From the NCBI RefSeq assembly GCF_008086045.1, contig NZ_VSEY01000010.1, forward strand, positions 186,001 to 250,000: a stretch of 64,000 bases of DNA, given 5' to 3'. The notes beneath the pieces were generated by a model. It saw nothing but the letters and a program-made list of their open reading frames with translations, ran no database searches and was not told the origin of the DNA. The stretch comes from Nonomuraea sp. PA05 (lineage in GTDB: Bacteria > Actinomycetota > Actinomycetes > Streptosporangiales > Streptosporangiaceae). Positions 24,528 to 33,205 of this stretch are shown here, one piece after another (positions within the stretch are counted from its first letter, which is position 1; every line of letters starts with the position of its first letter). A program made the translations under genes and the position numbers.

Positions 24528-24686
24528 CTATGTCCTCTTCAGCCACTTCGACAGGAACATGACGCCGAGCACCACGGCGCCGATCACGAGCCCCCACTTG
24601 AGCAGCGTGAGAGCGAAGCCCACCAGGGGGCCGAGCAGCACGAGCGCGGCGACGACGGCCGCGACGATCAGAAGTATGCGTCCCAT
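24528..24686 (-). CDS. 52-residue membrane protein
   Basis: Translation gives 52 residues from MGRILLIVAAVVAALVLLGP to SKWLKRT, with two hydrophobic segments (about 4-28 and 31-46) and a cationic tail. A -10 hexamer TAGCGT lies exactly 7 bases before the ATG, supporting a leaderless message. It ends 32 bases upstream of the glycoside hydrolase and may be co-transcribed with it. Family not recognised. Confidence 0.6.
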   Translation of the reverse strand: MGRILLIVAAVVAALVLLGPLVGFALTLLKWGLVIGAVVLGVMFLSKWLKRT

Positions 24687-24693
24687 GCCTACG

Positions 24694-24699
24694 ACGCTA
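24694..24699 (-). promoter_or_regulatory. -10 hexamer of the 52-residue protein gene
   Basis: TAGCGT on the minus strand, 7 bases before the start codon; no Shine-Dalgarno is present. Confidence 0.5.
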
Positions 24700-24845
24700 A
24701 GAGATCGTTAAGCGGTTTGCAGGCGACCCGGGGTTCAATCAGGGACAAGTCAGGGGTCCCCCCGAGCCAAAGGAACTAAAGCCCGCGCGACCACCGTTGG
24801 GCGGGTATAAACGGGGCATCGGGGGGCCTCTTCACGGGGAGCGTG

Positions 24846-26030
24846 ATGAGCCTGGGACCACCAATGAGCAGGGAAGGCGCAGAGCATGCGCTCCGTGCCC
24901 GCGCCGACGAGCGCGACCGCATCTCAGGCGACCTGCTCGATCTCGAATCGCACACCACCTACCAGCTGATCAGGGGCGCTTCCTTACGGGGGGCGACCGA
25001 GCGGCGCTGGGCCGCGGCCCAGGAGGCGCTGACCACGCTGTGGTCGCTGAACGACGCCTACCGCGCGGTGCTGCGCGAGGCGGAGCAGGTCAGGGCGACG
25101 CGTGCCCGGCTGGGCGCCGACCAGCTCGCCCGGCTGACCGAGCTGCTGGGCGGCGCCTGCGTGGTGGTGCGCGCCGCGGCCAAGCCGGTCGAGCAGCGCT
25201 CGCTGCTTCCGCAGGCGGACGAGCGGCTGACGCTGGACGAGGCCGTGACGCGGATGGACACCGCCTTCCGCGAGGTCACGGGCACGCTGAACGACATCGA
25301 CGCCGTGTGGACGTCCGTGCTGCCCCGCCTCGACGACGCCGAGGCCGACCTGCGCAAGGTCAGGGAGCTGGAGCGGGAGCTGGGCGAGGCGGCCGACCTG
25401 TCCGGCCAGGAGGCGGAGCTGCGGCGGATCCGCGCCGCGGTGGTCGAGGACCCGCTCGGCCCCTCCGTCGAGCAGGATCTGGACCGGCTGGCCAGGCTGC
25501 TGGCCGGCGTCCGCGCGGAGGTCGAGCTGGCGTGCGTGGTCAAGGGTGAGTACGCCCGGCGCCGCGAGAACCTGCTGGCCGAGCTCGACCGGGTGCGGGC
25601 GGCCGAGAGCGAGACCAGGCTGGCGCACGGCGCGGTCGTCGTGAAGATCGCCCTGCCGCCCCAGGCGCAGCCGCGCAGCAAGGTGGACGGGCTGGCCGGG
25701 GCGCTGGACGCGCTCGACGCCTCCGCCGACACCTGGGTGCAGCGCGCCAAGCGGCTGTCGGCCCTGGAGGAGAACGCCCGTACGGCCGCCGAGCAGGCAC
25801 TGACCACGGCGAAGGCGCTCTATGGGCTGGTCGGCCGGCGCGACGAGCTGCGCGGCAGGCTCGGCGCCTGCCAGGTGATGGCCGTCCGCAAGGGCCTGGC
25901 CGAGGACCCGGCCGCCATGGAGCTGTACGAGCGGGCGCGCGCCCTGTTGTGGAGCGCGCCCTGCGACCTGACGAGGGCGGCCGCGGCCGTCGAGAACTAC
26001 CAGCGCGCGATCTCCGGAGGTAAGCGATGA
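24846..26030 (+). CDS. Coiled-coil protein, first gene of the PknG cassette
   Basis: 394 residues, almost entirely predicted helix and coiled coil, with long Leu/Glu/Arg heptads ('DLRKVRELERELGEAADLSG', 'RARLGADQLARLTELLG'). No signal peptide, membrane segment or catalytic motif. GGGGAG lies 4 bases before this ATG; the GTG one codon upstream is too close. Its stop overlaps the kinase ATG by 4 bases. TATAAA at 24806-24811 is a possible -10 for the whole cassette. Inferred to be a scaffold or adaptor for the kinase; family not recognised. Confidence 0.75.
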   Translation: MSLGPPMSREGAEHALRARADERDRISGDLLDLESHTTYQLIRGASLRGATERRWAAAQEALTTLWSLNDAYRAVLREAEQVRATRARLGADQLARLTELLGGACVVVRAAAKPVEQRSLLPQADERLTLDEAVTRMDTAFREVTGTLNDIDAVWTSVLPRLDDAEADLRKVRELERELGEAADLSGQEAELRRIRAAVVEDPLGPSVEQDLDRLARLLAGVRAEVELACVVKGEYARRRENLLAELDRVRAAESETRLAHGAVVVKIALPPQAQPRSKVDGLAGALDALDASADTWVQRAKRLSALEENARTAAEQALTTAKALYGLVGRRDELRGRLGACQVMAVRKGLAEDPAAMELYERARALLWSAPCDLTRAAAAVENYQRAISGGKR

Positions 26031-28147
26031 CCCGCTGCGCGCAGCCCGGCTGCACGGGGACGATCGAGGAGGGCTACTGCGACCTCTGCGGCAACGCCGC
26101 GGTCGCGCCCTCGATCCCCTCGGCACCCTCCGTAACCGTTCAGACCCAGCCGGTGGGCAGCAGGCCGATGAGCGGGCCGGTGAGCAGTGGCCGGTCGCGG
26201 GCCGGCGTGCTGGCCACCGTCGCCGACCTGCCGTCCGTCCCCTACCGCGACCCGGCGAGCGCCGTCATGGCCAAGCCGGAGGTGCCCGAGGACAAGCGGT
26301 TCTGCGCCAACCCGGCGTGCGGCGAGCCGGTCGGACGTTCCAGGGACGGGCGCCCGGGGCTGACGGACGGGTTCTGCCCGCACTGCCGCACGCAGTTCTC
26401 CTTCACCCCGAAGCTGGACAAGGGCGACCTGGTGGCCGGCCAGTACCGGGTGCTGGGCTGCCTGGCGCACGGCGGGCTCGGCTGGATCTACCTGGCCTCC
26501 GACGAGAACCTCGACGGCCGCTGGGTGGTGCTGAAGGGCCTGCTCAACACGATGGACCCGGAGGCGATCGCGGCGGCCGAGGCCGAGCGCAAGTTCCTGA
26601 CCACGCTCGACCACCCGAACATCGTCAAGATCCACAACTTCCAGCGCTCGTCCGGCCACGGCTACATCGTCATGGAGTACGTCGGCGGCCAGTCCCTGCA
26701 CGAGCTGCGCCGCCAGGGCACGCTGCCGCTGCGCGAGGTGCTCATGTACGGCAGGGAGATCCTGCACGCGTTCGCGTACATGCACGAGAACCAGAAGGTC
26801 TACTGCGACCTCAAGCCCGCGAACGTGATCAGGGTCGGCAAGCGGCTCAAGCTCATCGACATGGGCGCGGTGCAGCCGTTCGGCTCGCCGGTGGGCTCGT
26901 CGTGGGGCACGATCGGCTACCACGCTCCCGAGCTGGACACGAGGCCGTCGTCGGTGAACACCGACCTCTACACCGTGGCCAGGACGCTGACGGTGCTGGC
27001 GGTCCCCGGCTGGAGCCCGGCCAAGGGCGGCGTGGCCTGCCCGCTGCCGGACGACTGCGGGCACCCGTCGTTCACCCGGCTGCTGCACAAGGCGGCCGCC
27101 GTGGACCCGGCCGAGCGGTTCCAGAGCGCCGAGGAGATGGAGGAGCAGCTCGTCGGCGTGCTGCGTGAGGTCAGCGCGCTGGAGGACGGGGTGCCGTACC
27201 CGGCGCTCTCCACGCTGTTCGGGCCCGAGCGCAGGGCGGTCGGGACGGCGCTGGCGGAGTCGGACACCGAGGTGTTCGGGCCGCTCGACCCGGTGGCGGT
27301 GGCGCGGGCGCTGCCGGTGCCGCTGGTGGACCCGCTCGACCCGGCGGCCGGCTCACTGGCGGGGCTGATCGGGCGCGACGGCAGGGAGCTGATCGACCAG
27401 CTCGCCGCGATGCCCCAGACCCCCGAGACCAAGCTCATGCGGGTCAGGCTGCTCGCCGAGTCGGGCGCGGCCGAGACGCCCGTCGCGCTGCACGAGCTGG
27501 ACCGCGAGCTGCCCGGCGACTGGCGGCTCGCCTGGTACCGGGGGGTGCTGGCGATGTCCACCGGGCAGGCGGACGAGGCGGTGCGGCAGTTCGACGGGTG
27601 CCTGTCGGCGCTGCCCGGCGAGACGGCGCCCAAGCTGGCGCTGGCGTTCGCGCTGGAGAGCGCGGGCAAGCCGGCCGCCCCCTGGTACGACCTGGTCTGG
27701 CGGACCGACAGGACCTACGTGAGCGCGGCGTTCGGGCTGGCCCGGTCGGGCCGGACGGGCACGCTGGACGAGGTGCCCGCCACGTCGGTCTACCGGGTGG
27801 CGGCGCAGGTGGCGCTGGCGGCCTCGGTGGTGCGGCGGCCCGACGTGAGCGCGGTGCGGCCCGCCGACCTGGTGGGCGCGGTCGAGCGGGTGTCGCAGCA
27901 GGCCGATCTCGACCCGCGCCGCCGTGACCTGCTCGTCGCGGAGGTGCTGGGCGGGGCGCTGGCGTGGCTGGAGAGCAACCCGCCGCCCAAGGACCTGCGG
28001 CTGGCCGACGCGCCGTTCACCGAGACGGGGCTGCGGCGGCGGCTGGAGTCCCTCTTCCGGCGGCTGGCGGTGGCGGCCGACTCCCGCAGGGAACGGCACG
28101 CGCTGATCGACCAGGCGAACGCCGTGCGACCGAGGACGTGGCTGTGA
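26027..28147 (+). CDS. pknG: PknG-like serine/threonine protein kinase with zinc ribbons and TPR tail
   Basis: 706 residues, soluble. Order: N-terminal zinc ribbon ('CTGTIEEGYCDLCG', about 9-22), rubredoxin-like module ('CANPACGEP' to 'GFCPHCRTQF', about 88-125), kinase domain (about 140-390), TPR region (about 440-700). The ATP lysine is in 'RWVVLKGLL'; the catalytic loop 'VYCDLKPANVI' lacks the HRD Arg, and DFG is replaced by DMG ('KLIDMGAVQPFG'), both as in mycobacterial PknG. PknG controls central nitrogen and carbon flux through FHA proteins such as GarA. It is coupled by 4-base overlaps on both sides. Mycobacterial PknG lacks the second ribbon. Confidence 0.92.
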   Translation: MTRCAQPGCTGTIEEGYCDLCGNAAVAPSIPSAPSVTVQTQPVGSRPMSGPVSSGRSRAGVLATVADLPSVPYRDPASAVMAKPEVPEDKRFCANPACGEPVGRSRDGRPGLTDGFCPHCRTQFSFTPKLDKGDLVAGQYRVLGCLAHGGLGWIYLASDENLDGRWVVLKGLLNTMDPEAIAAAEAERKFLTTLDHPNIVKIHNFQRSSGHGYIVMEYVGGQSLHELRRQGTLPLREVLMYGREILHAFAYMHENQKVYCDLKPANVIRVGKRLKLIDMGAVQPFGSPVGSSWGTIGYHAPELDTRPSSVNTDLYTVARTLTVLAVPGWSPAKGGVACPLPDDCGHPSFTRLLHKAAAVDPAERFQSAEEMEEQLVGVLREVSALEDGVPYPALSTLFGPERRAVGTALAESDTEVFGPLDPVAVARALPVPLVDPLDPAAGSLAGLIGRDGRELIDQLAAMPQTPETKLMRVRLLAESGAAETPVALHELDRELPGDWRLAWYRGVLAMSTGQADEAVRQFDGCLSALPGETAPKLALAFALESAGKPAAPWYDLVWRTDRTYVSAAFGLARSGRTGTLDEVPATSVYRVAAQVALAASVVRRPDVSAVRPADLVGAVERVSQQADLDPRRRDLLVAEVLGGALAWLESNPPPKDLRLADAPFTETGLRRRLESLFRRLAVAADSRRERHALIDQANAVRPRTWL

Positions 28148-29046
28148 CCAGGGACGGGGCCAAGAGCGAGGCTGGGGCCGTGAGCGAGGGCGGGGCCGTG
28201 AGCGGGAGCGCGGGCGTGTGCCCGGTGTGCGAGGCGCCCGTGCTGGCGGGCGACACCTACTGCGAGGCGTGCGGCCACGCCCTGGGCGCCCCGGCGTGCG
28301 CCTCCTGCGGCGCGGCGGCCGTGGACCCTGAGGGGTACTGCGAGCGGTGCGGCGCCCGCCAGCCCACCGGCCGCGACCACGCCGAGATCGTGCTCGCCGG
28401 AGCCTCGGGCCGGGGTGCGGCGGCGCTGACCGACAAGGGGCTGCGGCGCAGCAGGAACGAGGACGCGGTGGCGCTGCTGGAGTCCGGCGGCGCCACGGTC
28501 ACCGTGGTGTGCGACGGCGTGGGCAGCTCACCCAGGGCCGACGAGGCCTCGGCGGCGGCCGTCGAGACCGCCTCGGCCGCCCTGGCCAGGGGCCTGTCGC
28601 ACGAGGAGGCGTTCGAGCTGGCGGGCCGCGCCGTGACCAAGCTGGCGACCTCCGTGGACGACGCCCCCGCCTGCACCTACATCGCCGCCGTGGCCGGGCG
28701 GGACGGCGCGGTCTCGCTGGCCTGGGCCGGTGACACGCGCGCGTACCTGCTGCCCTCGGGCACGCCGCTGACGCGGGACGACGCGGTGGAGACCGGCGAG
28801 ATCACCGCGTGGCTGGGCGCCGACGCCGAGGACGCGGGCCCGCACGTACGCACGCTCCCTCCTGGTACGCCGGGGCTGCTGCTGATCTGCAGCGACGGCC
28901 TGTGGCGCTACCTGGACGGCTACGACTTTCCCACCACGGGGACCCCCCTGGAGATGGCCCGCGAGATGCTGCGACACGCGCTGGGCCGCGGCGGCCAGGA
29001 CAACGTGACGATCGCCTTGATCCCCCTAGGAGAAGCGCATGGGTGA
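28144..29046 (+). CDS. PP2C-type Ser/Thr phosphatase with N-terminal zinc ribbons
   Basis: 300 residues. Two CxxC knuckle pairs come first ('CPVCEAPVLAGDTYCEACG', 'CASCGAAAVDPEGYCERCG', about 24-75). The PP2C domain follows with all metal motifs: 'RRSRNEDAVAL', 'VVCDGVGSSPRADEAS', 'AWAGDTRAYLL', 'LICSDGLWRYL' and 'GGQDNVTIALI'. The GTG at 28144 overlaps the kinase stop (GTGA); the longer frame upstream is kinase sequence out of frame. It should remove phosphates placed by the adjacent PknG-like kinase. The shared zinc-ribbon style with the kinase and the FHA protein suggests a common docking surface. Confidence 0.9.
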   Translation: MTRDGAKSEAGAVSEGGAVSGSAGVCPVCEAPVLAGDTYCEACGHALGAPACASCGAAAVDPEGYCERCGARQPTGRDHAEIVLAGASGRGAAALTDKGLRRSRNEDAVALLESGGATVTVVCDGVGSSPRADEASAAAVETASAALARGLSHEEAFELAGRAVTKLATSVDDAPACTYIAAVAGRDGAVSLAWAGDTRAYLLPSGTPLTRDDAVETGEITAWLGADAEDAGPHVRTLPPGTPGLLLICSDGLWRYLDGYDFPTTGTPLEMAREMLRHALGRGGQDNVTIALIPLGEAHG

Positions 29047-30325
29047 CCAGCCCGCTTTCACGCTGAACATCGACCAGAACAAGTACCTCCCCCTTGACGG
29101 CCGTGAGGTGCACGCCATCCTCACCATCGGCTCCACGGGCGGGGCGACCGTCCAGGCGGCGCCCGCCGAGGCGGCCGAAGTGATCATCATTGACACGTCG
29201 GGCTCGATGAGCGGCAGCAAGATCCGCGAGGCCCGGCAGGCGGCGGCCACTGCCGTGCGGACGCTGCGCGACGGTGTGCACTTCGCGGTGGTGGCGGGCA
29301 CGGAGCGCGCCCAGGTCGTCTACCCCGGTGGCAACGCGAATCTGGTCAGGGCCAGCCCCGCGACCAGGGCCGAGGCGGAGCGGGCGATCAGCAGGCTGAG
29401 CGCGCACGGCGGCACCGCGATCGGCGAGTGGCTCAAGCTGGCCGGCCACCTGCTCACCGCGCACCCTTCGGCGATCAGGCACGCGCTGCTGATGACCGAC
29501 GGGCAGAACAACGAGCGGCCCGAGGTGTTCGCCTCGGTGCTGGCGGGCTGGAGCGGCAAGTTCGTCTGCGACAGCCTGGGCGTCGGCGACGACTGGGTGC
29601 CCGCCGAGCTGCGCAAGGTGGCCGAGGCGATGCTGGGCACGTTTGACTTCGTCCGCAACCAGGGGGATCTGCCGGAGTTCTTCCGGCGGCTCACGCAGAC
29701 CTCGATGAGCAAGACCGTGGCCGAGCTGTCGCTGCGGGTGTGGGTGCCGCAGACGGCGCAGCTCAAGTTCGTCAAGCAGGTCTCCCCCACGCTGCTCGAC
29801 CTGACCGGCAAGCGCGCCGACGTCAACCCGCTGACCGGCGACTACCCGACCGGCTCCTGGGGCACGGAGGAGCGCGAGTACCACATCTGCGTCGAGGTGC
29901 CACCCGGCCAGATCGGGCAGGAGATCAGGGCGGGCTGGGTCAAGCTGGTGCGCCCCGACACGCAGGAGGTCGTGGCCAGCGGCAACGTGCTGGCGCAGTG
30001 GACCGACGACCTTGCGCAGTCCACCCGCATCAACAGGAAGGTCGCCCACTACACGGGCCAGGCCGAGCTGCACGAGCTGATCCAGGACGGACTGAGCCTG
30101 CGCGCCATGGGCGACGTGGACACCGCCACCGCCCGCCTGGCCAAGGCGCGGCAGCTCGCCGAGGAGTCGGGCCGGGAGGACACCGCCAGGCTGCTGGACA
30201 AGGTCGTGGAGGTCGATCCGGCCACGGGCACGGCACGGCTGCGCAGGAACGTGGACAAGGCCGACGAGATCGAGCTGGACACCGGCTCGGTGCGGACGAG
30301 CCGGCTGCGTAAGGAAGGAAGCTGA
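29039..30325 (+). CDS. Von Willebrand factor A domain protein of the PknG cassette
   Basis: 428 residues, no signal peptide. The VWA domain (about 45-215) keeps the MIDAS residues 'DTSGSMSGSK', the Thr in 'GGTAIGEWLKL' and the Asp in 'LLMTDGQNN'. A beta-rich middle region ('LSLRVWVPQTAQLKFVKQVS') and a helical C-terminus ('DVDTATARLAKARQLAEESG') follow. VWA proteins of this type mediate Mg-dependent protein contacts. It overlaps the PP2C gene by 8 bases and the FHA gene by 1. Candidate bridge between the sensor and the kinase; inferred. Confidence 0.85.
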   Translation: MGDQPAFTLNIDQNKYLPLDGREVHAILTIGSTGGATVQAAPAEAAEVIIIDTSGSMSGSKIREARQAAATAVRTLRDGVHFAVVAGTERAQVVYPGGNANLVRASPATRAEAERAISRLSAHGGTAIGEWLKLAGHLLTAHPSAIRHALLMTDGQNNERPEVFASVLAGWSGKFVCDSLGVGDDWVPAELRKVAEAMLGTFDFVRNQGDLPEFFRRLTQTSMSKTVAELSLRVWVPQTAQLKFVKQVSPTLLDLTGKRADVNPLTGDYPTGSWGTEEREYHICVEVPPGQIGQEIRAGWVKLVRPDTQEVVASGNVLAQWTDDLAQSTRINRKVAHYTGQAELHELIQDGLSLRAMGDVDTATARLAKARQLAEESGREDTARLLDKVVEVDPATGTARLRRNVDKADEIELDTGSVRTSRLRKEGS

Positions 30326-30975
30326 TGGCGACCTGCCCGCAGGGGCACCAGTCGGGCGCCGACGACTACTGCGACGTCTGCGGCACCCAGCTCGCCGGCG
30401 CCCCGCAGCCCGCCTCCCAGCCGGCCGCACCGGCCGCCGCGCCGTCCCAGCCGGCCGAGGCGTGCCCGATCTGCCGGACGCCGCGCGCCGGGCACTTCTG
30501 CGAGGTGTGCGGCCACGACTACACCGGCGCCGCCCCCGCCCAGGCGCCCGCCGCGGGGGCCGGCGTGGGGGCGCGCTGGGAGGCGGTGACCGCCTCCGAC
30601 CGCACGTACTACGAGAAGGTGATCGCCGAGGGCGGCCCTGACGCCGCCGCGATGGCGTTCCCGCCGTACTGTCCCGAGCGGTCGTTCGCGCTGCACGGCG
30701 AGCAGGTACGCATCGGGCGGCGCAGCCGCGCCAGGAACCTGCAGCCGGAGATCGACCTGTCCGGCCCGCCCGAGGACCCGGGCGTCTCGCACCTGCACGC
30801 CGTGCTGCTGGCCCAGCCGGACGGCACCTGGATGCTGGTGGACCCGGGCTCGGCGAACGGCACGCAGGTCAACGGCAAGACGCTCAAGATCAACGTGCCG
30901 GTCATGGTCGGCCCGGGAGACCGGATCCACCTGGGCGCCTGGACGGTCATCACGATCAGGGAGGGCACGCCGTGA
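30325..30975 (+). CDS. FHA-domain protein with N-terminal zinc ribbons
   Basis: 216 residues. Two zinc knuckles ('CPQGHQSGADDYCDVCG', about 4-20, and 'CPICRTPRAGHFCEVCG', about 48-64) are joined by an Ala/Pro linker. The C-terminal FHA domain has the phosphothreonine-binding residues 'RIGRRSRAR', 'GVSHLHAVLL' and 'GSANGTQVNG' (about 130-190). FHA domains bind pThr peptides, so it is the likely reader and target of the cassette kinase, comparable to GarA, though GarA has no zinc ribbon. Coupled by TGATG upstream and GTGA downstream. Confidence 0.9.
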   Translation: MATCPQGHQSGADDYCDVCGTQLAGAPQPASQPAAPAAAPSQPAEACPICRTPRAGHFCEVCGHDYTGAAPAQAPAAGAGVGARWEAVTASDRTYYEKVIAEGGPDAAAMAFPPYCPERSFALHGEQVRIGRRSRARNLQPEIDLSGPPEDPGVSHLHAVLLAQPDGTWMLVDPGSANGTQVNGKTLKINVPVMVGPGDRIHLGAWTVITIREGTP

Positions 30976-32357
30976 CCGTGGTGCGGACCTCGACGTCCTC
31001 TCCCGTCCCCGCCGCTCCCTCTCCCGCGCCGGTGCGGCAGCGCAGCGTGCCCGGCAGGATCCGGGTCATCTCCGGCATCACGGTCGCCTCGCTGGCCCTG
31101 CTCTTCGCCGCGCTCGCGGTCGGCAGCTCCAGCGCCCGCGAGGGGCTGCGGGTCATCGGCCGCGACGCGGGGCCGCAGGTGGTCGCCACCGCCGGGCTCT
31201 ATCTGGCGCTGAGCGACATGGACGCGCAGGTCGCCAACGTGCTCGTGATGGGCGACGCGTACGCGGAGCAGCGCGGGGGCGCGCTGGCCAGGTACGAGCA
31301 GCAGCGGGCCCAGGCCAACCGGACGCTGCTGCAGGCGTTCGAGCTGTCGGGCGACAACGCGGCCGAACGCGCCACCGTGCAGTCGGTGCTCGACGGGCTC
31401 GGCCGCTACGAGCGGCTGGCCGGCCGGGCGCTGCTGCTGAACGAGCAGTCCAAGCACGCGCCCGGCCCGCCGCCCGAGGAGGTGGTGCGTACCTACCGCG
31501 AGGCCACCGACCTGATGCGGATGGTGCTGCTGCCGCAGGCCTACAACCTGACGCTGGAGAGCGGCACGATCGTGCGCGCCACCTACGACGCGCAGACCGT
31601 CGTGGCGCCGCTGGTGCGCGTCGCGGTCGTGCTGGCCGGGCTGGTGGCGCTGGGCTGCCTGCTGTGGTTGCAGCTCTTCCTGGCGCGGCGCTTCCGCCGG
31701 GTCTTCGGGCCCGCGCTGATCGTCGCGACGGTGACGACCGCGGCGGCGCTGTTCATCGGGGCGAGCGCGCTCGCGCAGGACGAGGAGCACCTGCGCGCGG
31801 CCAAGTCGGCCGGGTTCGACTCGGTGCTGACGCTGGCCAAGGCGCGGGCGATCAGCAACAGCATGCAGGGCGACCAGAGCCGCTACCTGCTGGACAAGGA
31901 GCGGGCCGACACCTACGAGCACACCTACCTGGACCGGTCGCTGGCCGTCATGTACATCGAGGCGGGCAACCTGCCGACCTATCACGGCGCGGTGGCCGGC
32001 CACTCGACCGGCTACCTGGGGCTGCTGGGGCCCGAGCTGGTCGGCAAGCAGGGCACGGAGGTGGCCGCGGCGTACCGGAGCTTCCAGGCGGCCGACAAGG
32101 CCTTCCGCGACCTCGCCACGGGCGGCAGGACGAACGAGGCGGTCGCCGAGCGGCTGGCGGGGGTCAGGACGGCGTTCGACGCCTACGACCGGGAGCTGAC
32201 GGAGCTGGCGGCCACGCATCAGAAGGTGTTCGAGCGCTCGATCGAGAGCGGTGAGGGCGCGCTGGACAACCTGTGGCGGCTGCTGCCGTTCGCCATCGGC
32301 GCGATCGGGGCGCTGATGGTGGCGGGCGTGTGGCCACGACTCAAGGAGTACAGGTGA
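30972..32357 (+). CDS. GlnX-like membrane sensor protein
   Basis: 461 residues with four hydrophobic segments (about 35-55, 215-235, 240-262, 433-453). They enclose two external helical domains of about 160 residues each, which look like tandem four-helix-bundle sensor domains. Mycobacterial GlnX has this architecture and passes an amino acid signal from GlnH to PknG; the assignment rests on topology plus the same gene neighbours. The GTG at 30972 overlaps the FHA stop, and the stop overlaps the GlnH start. The N-terminal 30 residues are Pro/Ser-rich and cytosolic. No enzymatic output domain, so signalling must be by contact. Confidence 0.75.
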   Translation: MTVVRTSTSSPVPAAPSPAPVRQRSVPGRIRVISGITVASLALLFAALAVGSSSAREGLRVIGRDAGPQVVATAGLYLALSDMDAQVANVLVMGDAYAEQRGGALARYEQQRAQANRTLLQAFELSGDNAAERATVQSVLDGLGRYERLAGRALLLNEQSKHAPGPPPEEVVRTYREATDLMRMVLLPQAYNLTLESGTIVRATYDAQTVVAPLVRVAVVLAGLVALGCLLWLQLFLARRFRRVFGPALIVATVTTAAALFIGASALAQDEEHLRAAKSAGFDSVLTLAKARAISNSMQGDQSRYLLDKERADTYEHTYLDRSLAVMYIEAGNLPTYHGAVAGHSTGYLGLLGPELVGKQGTEVAAAYRSFQAADKAFRDLATGGRTNEAVAERLAGVRTAFDAYDRELTELAATHQKVFERSIESGEGALDNLWRLLPFAIGAIGALMVAGVWPRLKEYR

Positions 32358-33160
32358 AGCGGGTTCTCGCGGTGTTGCTGCTGCTCGCCTGCGTCGCGGT
32401 CGCCGGCTGCGGGGTGGGCGGCCAGGAGTCGATCCTGGACAAGGACGAGCTGGTCATCGGGGTCCGTTCGGACCTGCCGTCGGTCGGGTTCCGCAAGGGC
32501 GACGGCACGTTCGAGGGCTTCGACGTCGATGTGGCCCGCTACCTGGCGGACAAGCTGGGCAAGGAGGTCACCTTCCTCGGCGTGCTGGCCGCGCAGCGGG
32601 AGAAGGTGCTCATCGACGGGCGGGCCGACCTGGTGGTGGCCACGTTCACGATCGACCAGGACCGCAAGCGCAGGGTGCTGTTCGCGGGCCCGTACCACAT
32701 CTCCTACCAGGACATCCTGATCCGGCCTGACGAGCGGATCGCGAACGTGCGCGACCTGGAGGGGCGCAGGATCTGCGAGGTGCAGGGCTCGAACGCGGCC
32801 CAGCGGGTGGTGACGGAGCGCGGGGTGAAGGCGGAGGTCGTGCCGTTCCCCGACTACAACCGCTGCCTGGCGGCGCTGAAGAGCGATCAGGTGGACGCGG
32901 TCACCACGAACGACGTCATCCTGGCCGGGCTGGCCAAGCAGGACGGGTCGGGGCTGCGGCTGGCCAACGCGCTGTTCAACGAGCAGCGTACGGGGGTCGG
33001 CCTGGCCAAGGGCGACGTGCCGGGGTGCGAGGCGGTCAACCGGGCGATCACCCGCATGTACCAGGACGGGACGGCGCAGAAGCTGCTGCGCAAGTGGTTC
33101 GGGGAGGCGTGGCTCAGGCGCGGCATCGTCGCGGTGCCACAGTTCGAGGGCTGCTCCTGA
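32354..33160 (+). CDS. glnH: GlnH-like amino-acid-binding lipoprotein
   Basis: 268 residues, family 3 solute-binding protein. The signal peptide ends 'CVAVAGC' with lipid Cys19. Hallmarks are 'LVIGVRSDLPSVGFRKGDGT', 'FEGFDVDVARYLADKLG', 'DLVVATFTIDQDRKRRVLF', 'GPYHISYQD' and 'DAVTTNDVILAG'. It should bind glutamate, aspartate or glutamine outside the membrane. No permease or ATPase gene is adjacent, so it is a sensor subunit rather than an importer. The GTG overlaps the GlnX-like stop by 4 bases. Last gene of the cassette. Confidence 0.9.
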   Translation: MKRVLAVLLLLACVAVAGCGVGGQESILDKDELVIGVRSDLPSVGFRKGDGTFEGFDVDVARYLADKLGKEVTFLGVLAAQREKVLIDGRADLVVATFTIDQDRKRRVLFAGPYHISYQDILIRPDERIANVRDLEGRRICEVQGSNAAQRVVTERGVKAEVVPFPDYNRCLAALKSDQVDAVTTNDVILAGLAKQDGSGLRLANALFNEQRTGVGLAKGDVPGCEAVNRAITRMYQDGTAQKLLRKWFGEAWLRRGIVAVPQFEGCS

Positions 33161-33166
33161 ACGTGC

Positions 33167-33198
33167 GGAGGGGACGGCCCCGGCGGGCCGTCCCCTCC
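33167..33198. terminator. Bidirectional terminator of the PknG cassette and rpoD
   Basis: A perfect 14-base-pair stem, GGAGGGGACGGCCC (33167-33180) and GGGCCGTCCCCTCC (33185-33198), with a CGGC loop, sits between the converging glnH and sigma factor stops. Confidence 0.85.
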
Positions 33199-33205
33199 TT
33201 CGCGG

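Noticed and set aside
24806..24811. TATAAA as a firm promoter for the PknG cassette
   Set aside because: No -35 element is seen at the right distance, so it is mentioned only as a possibility.
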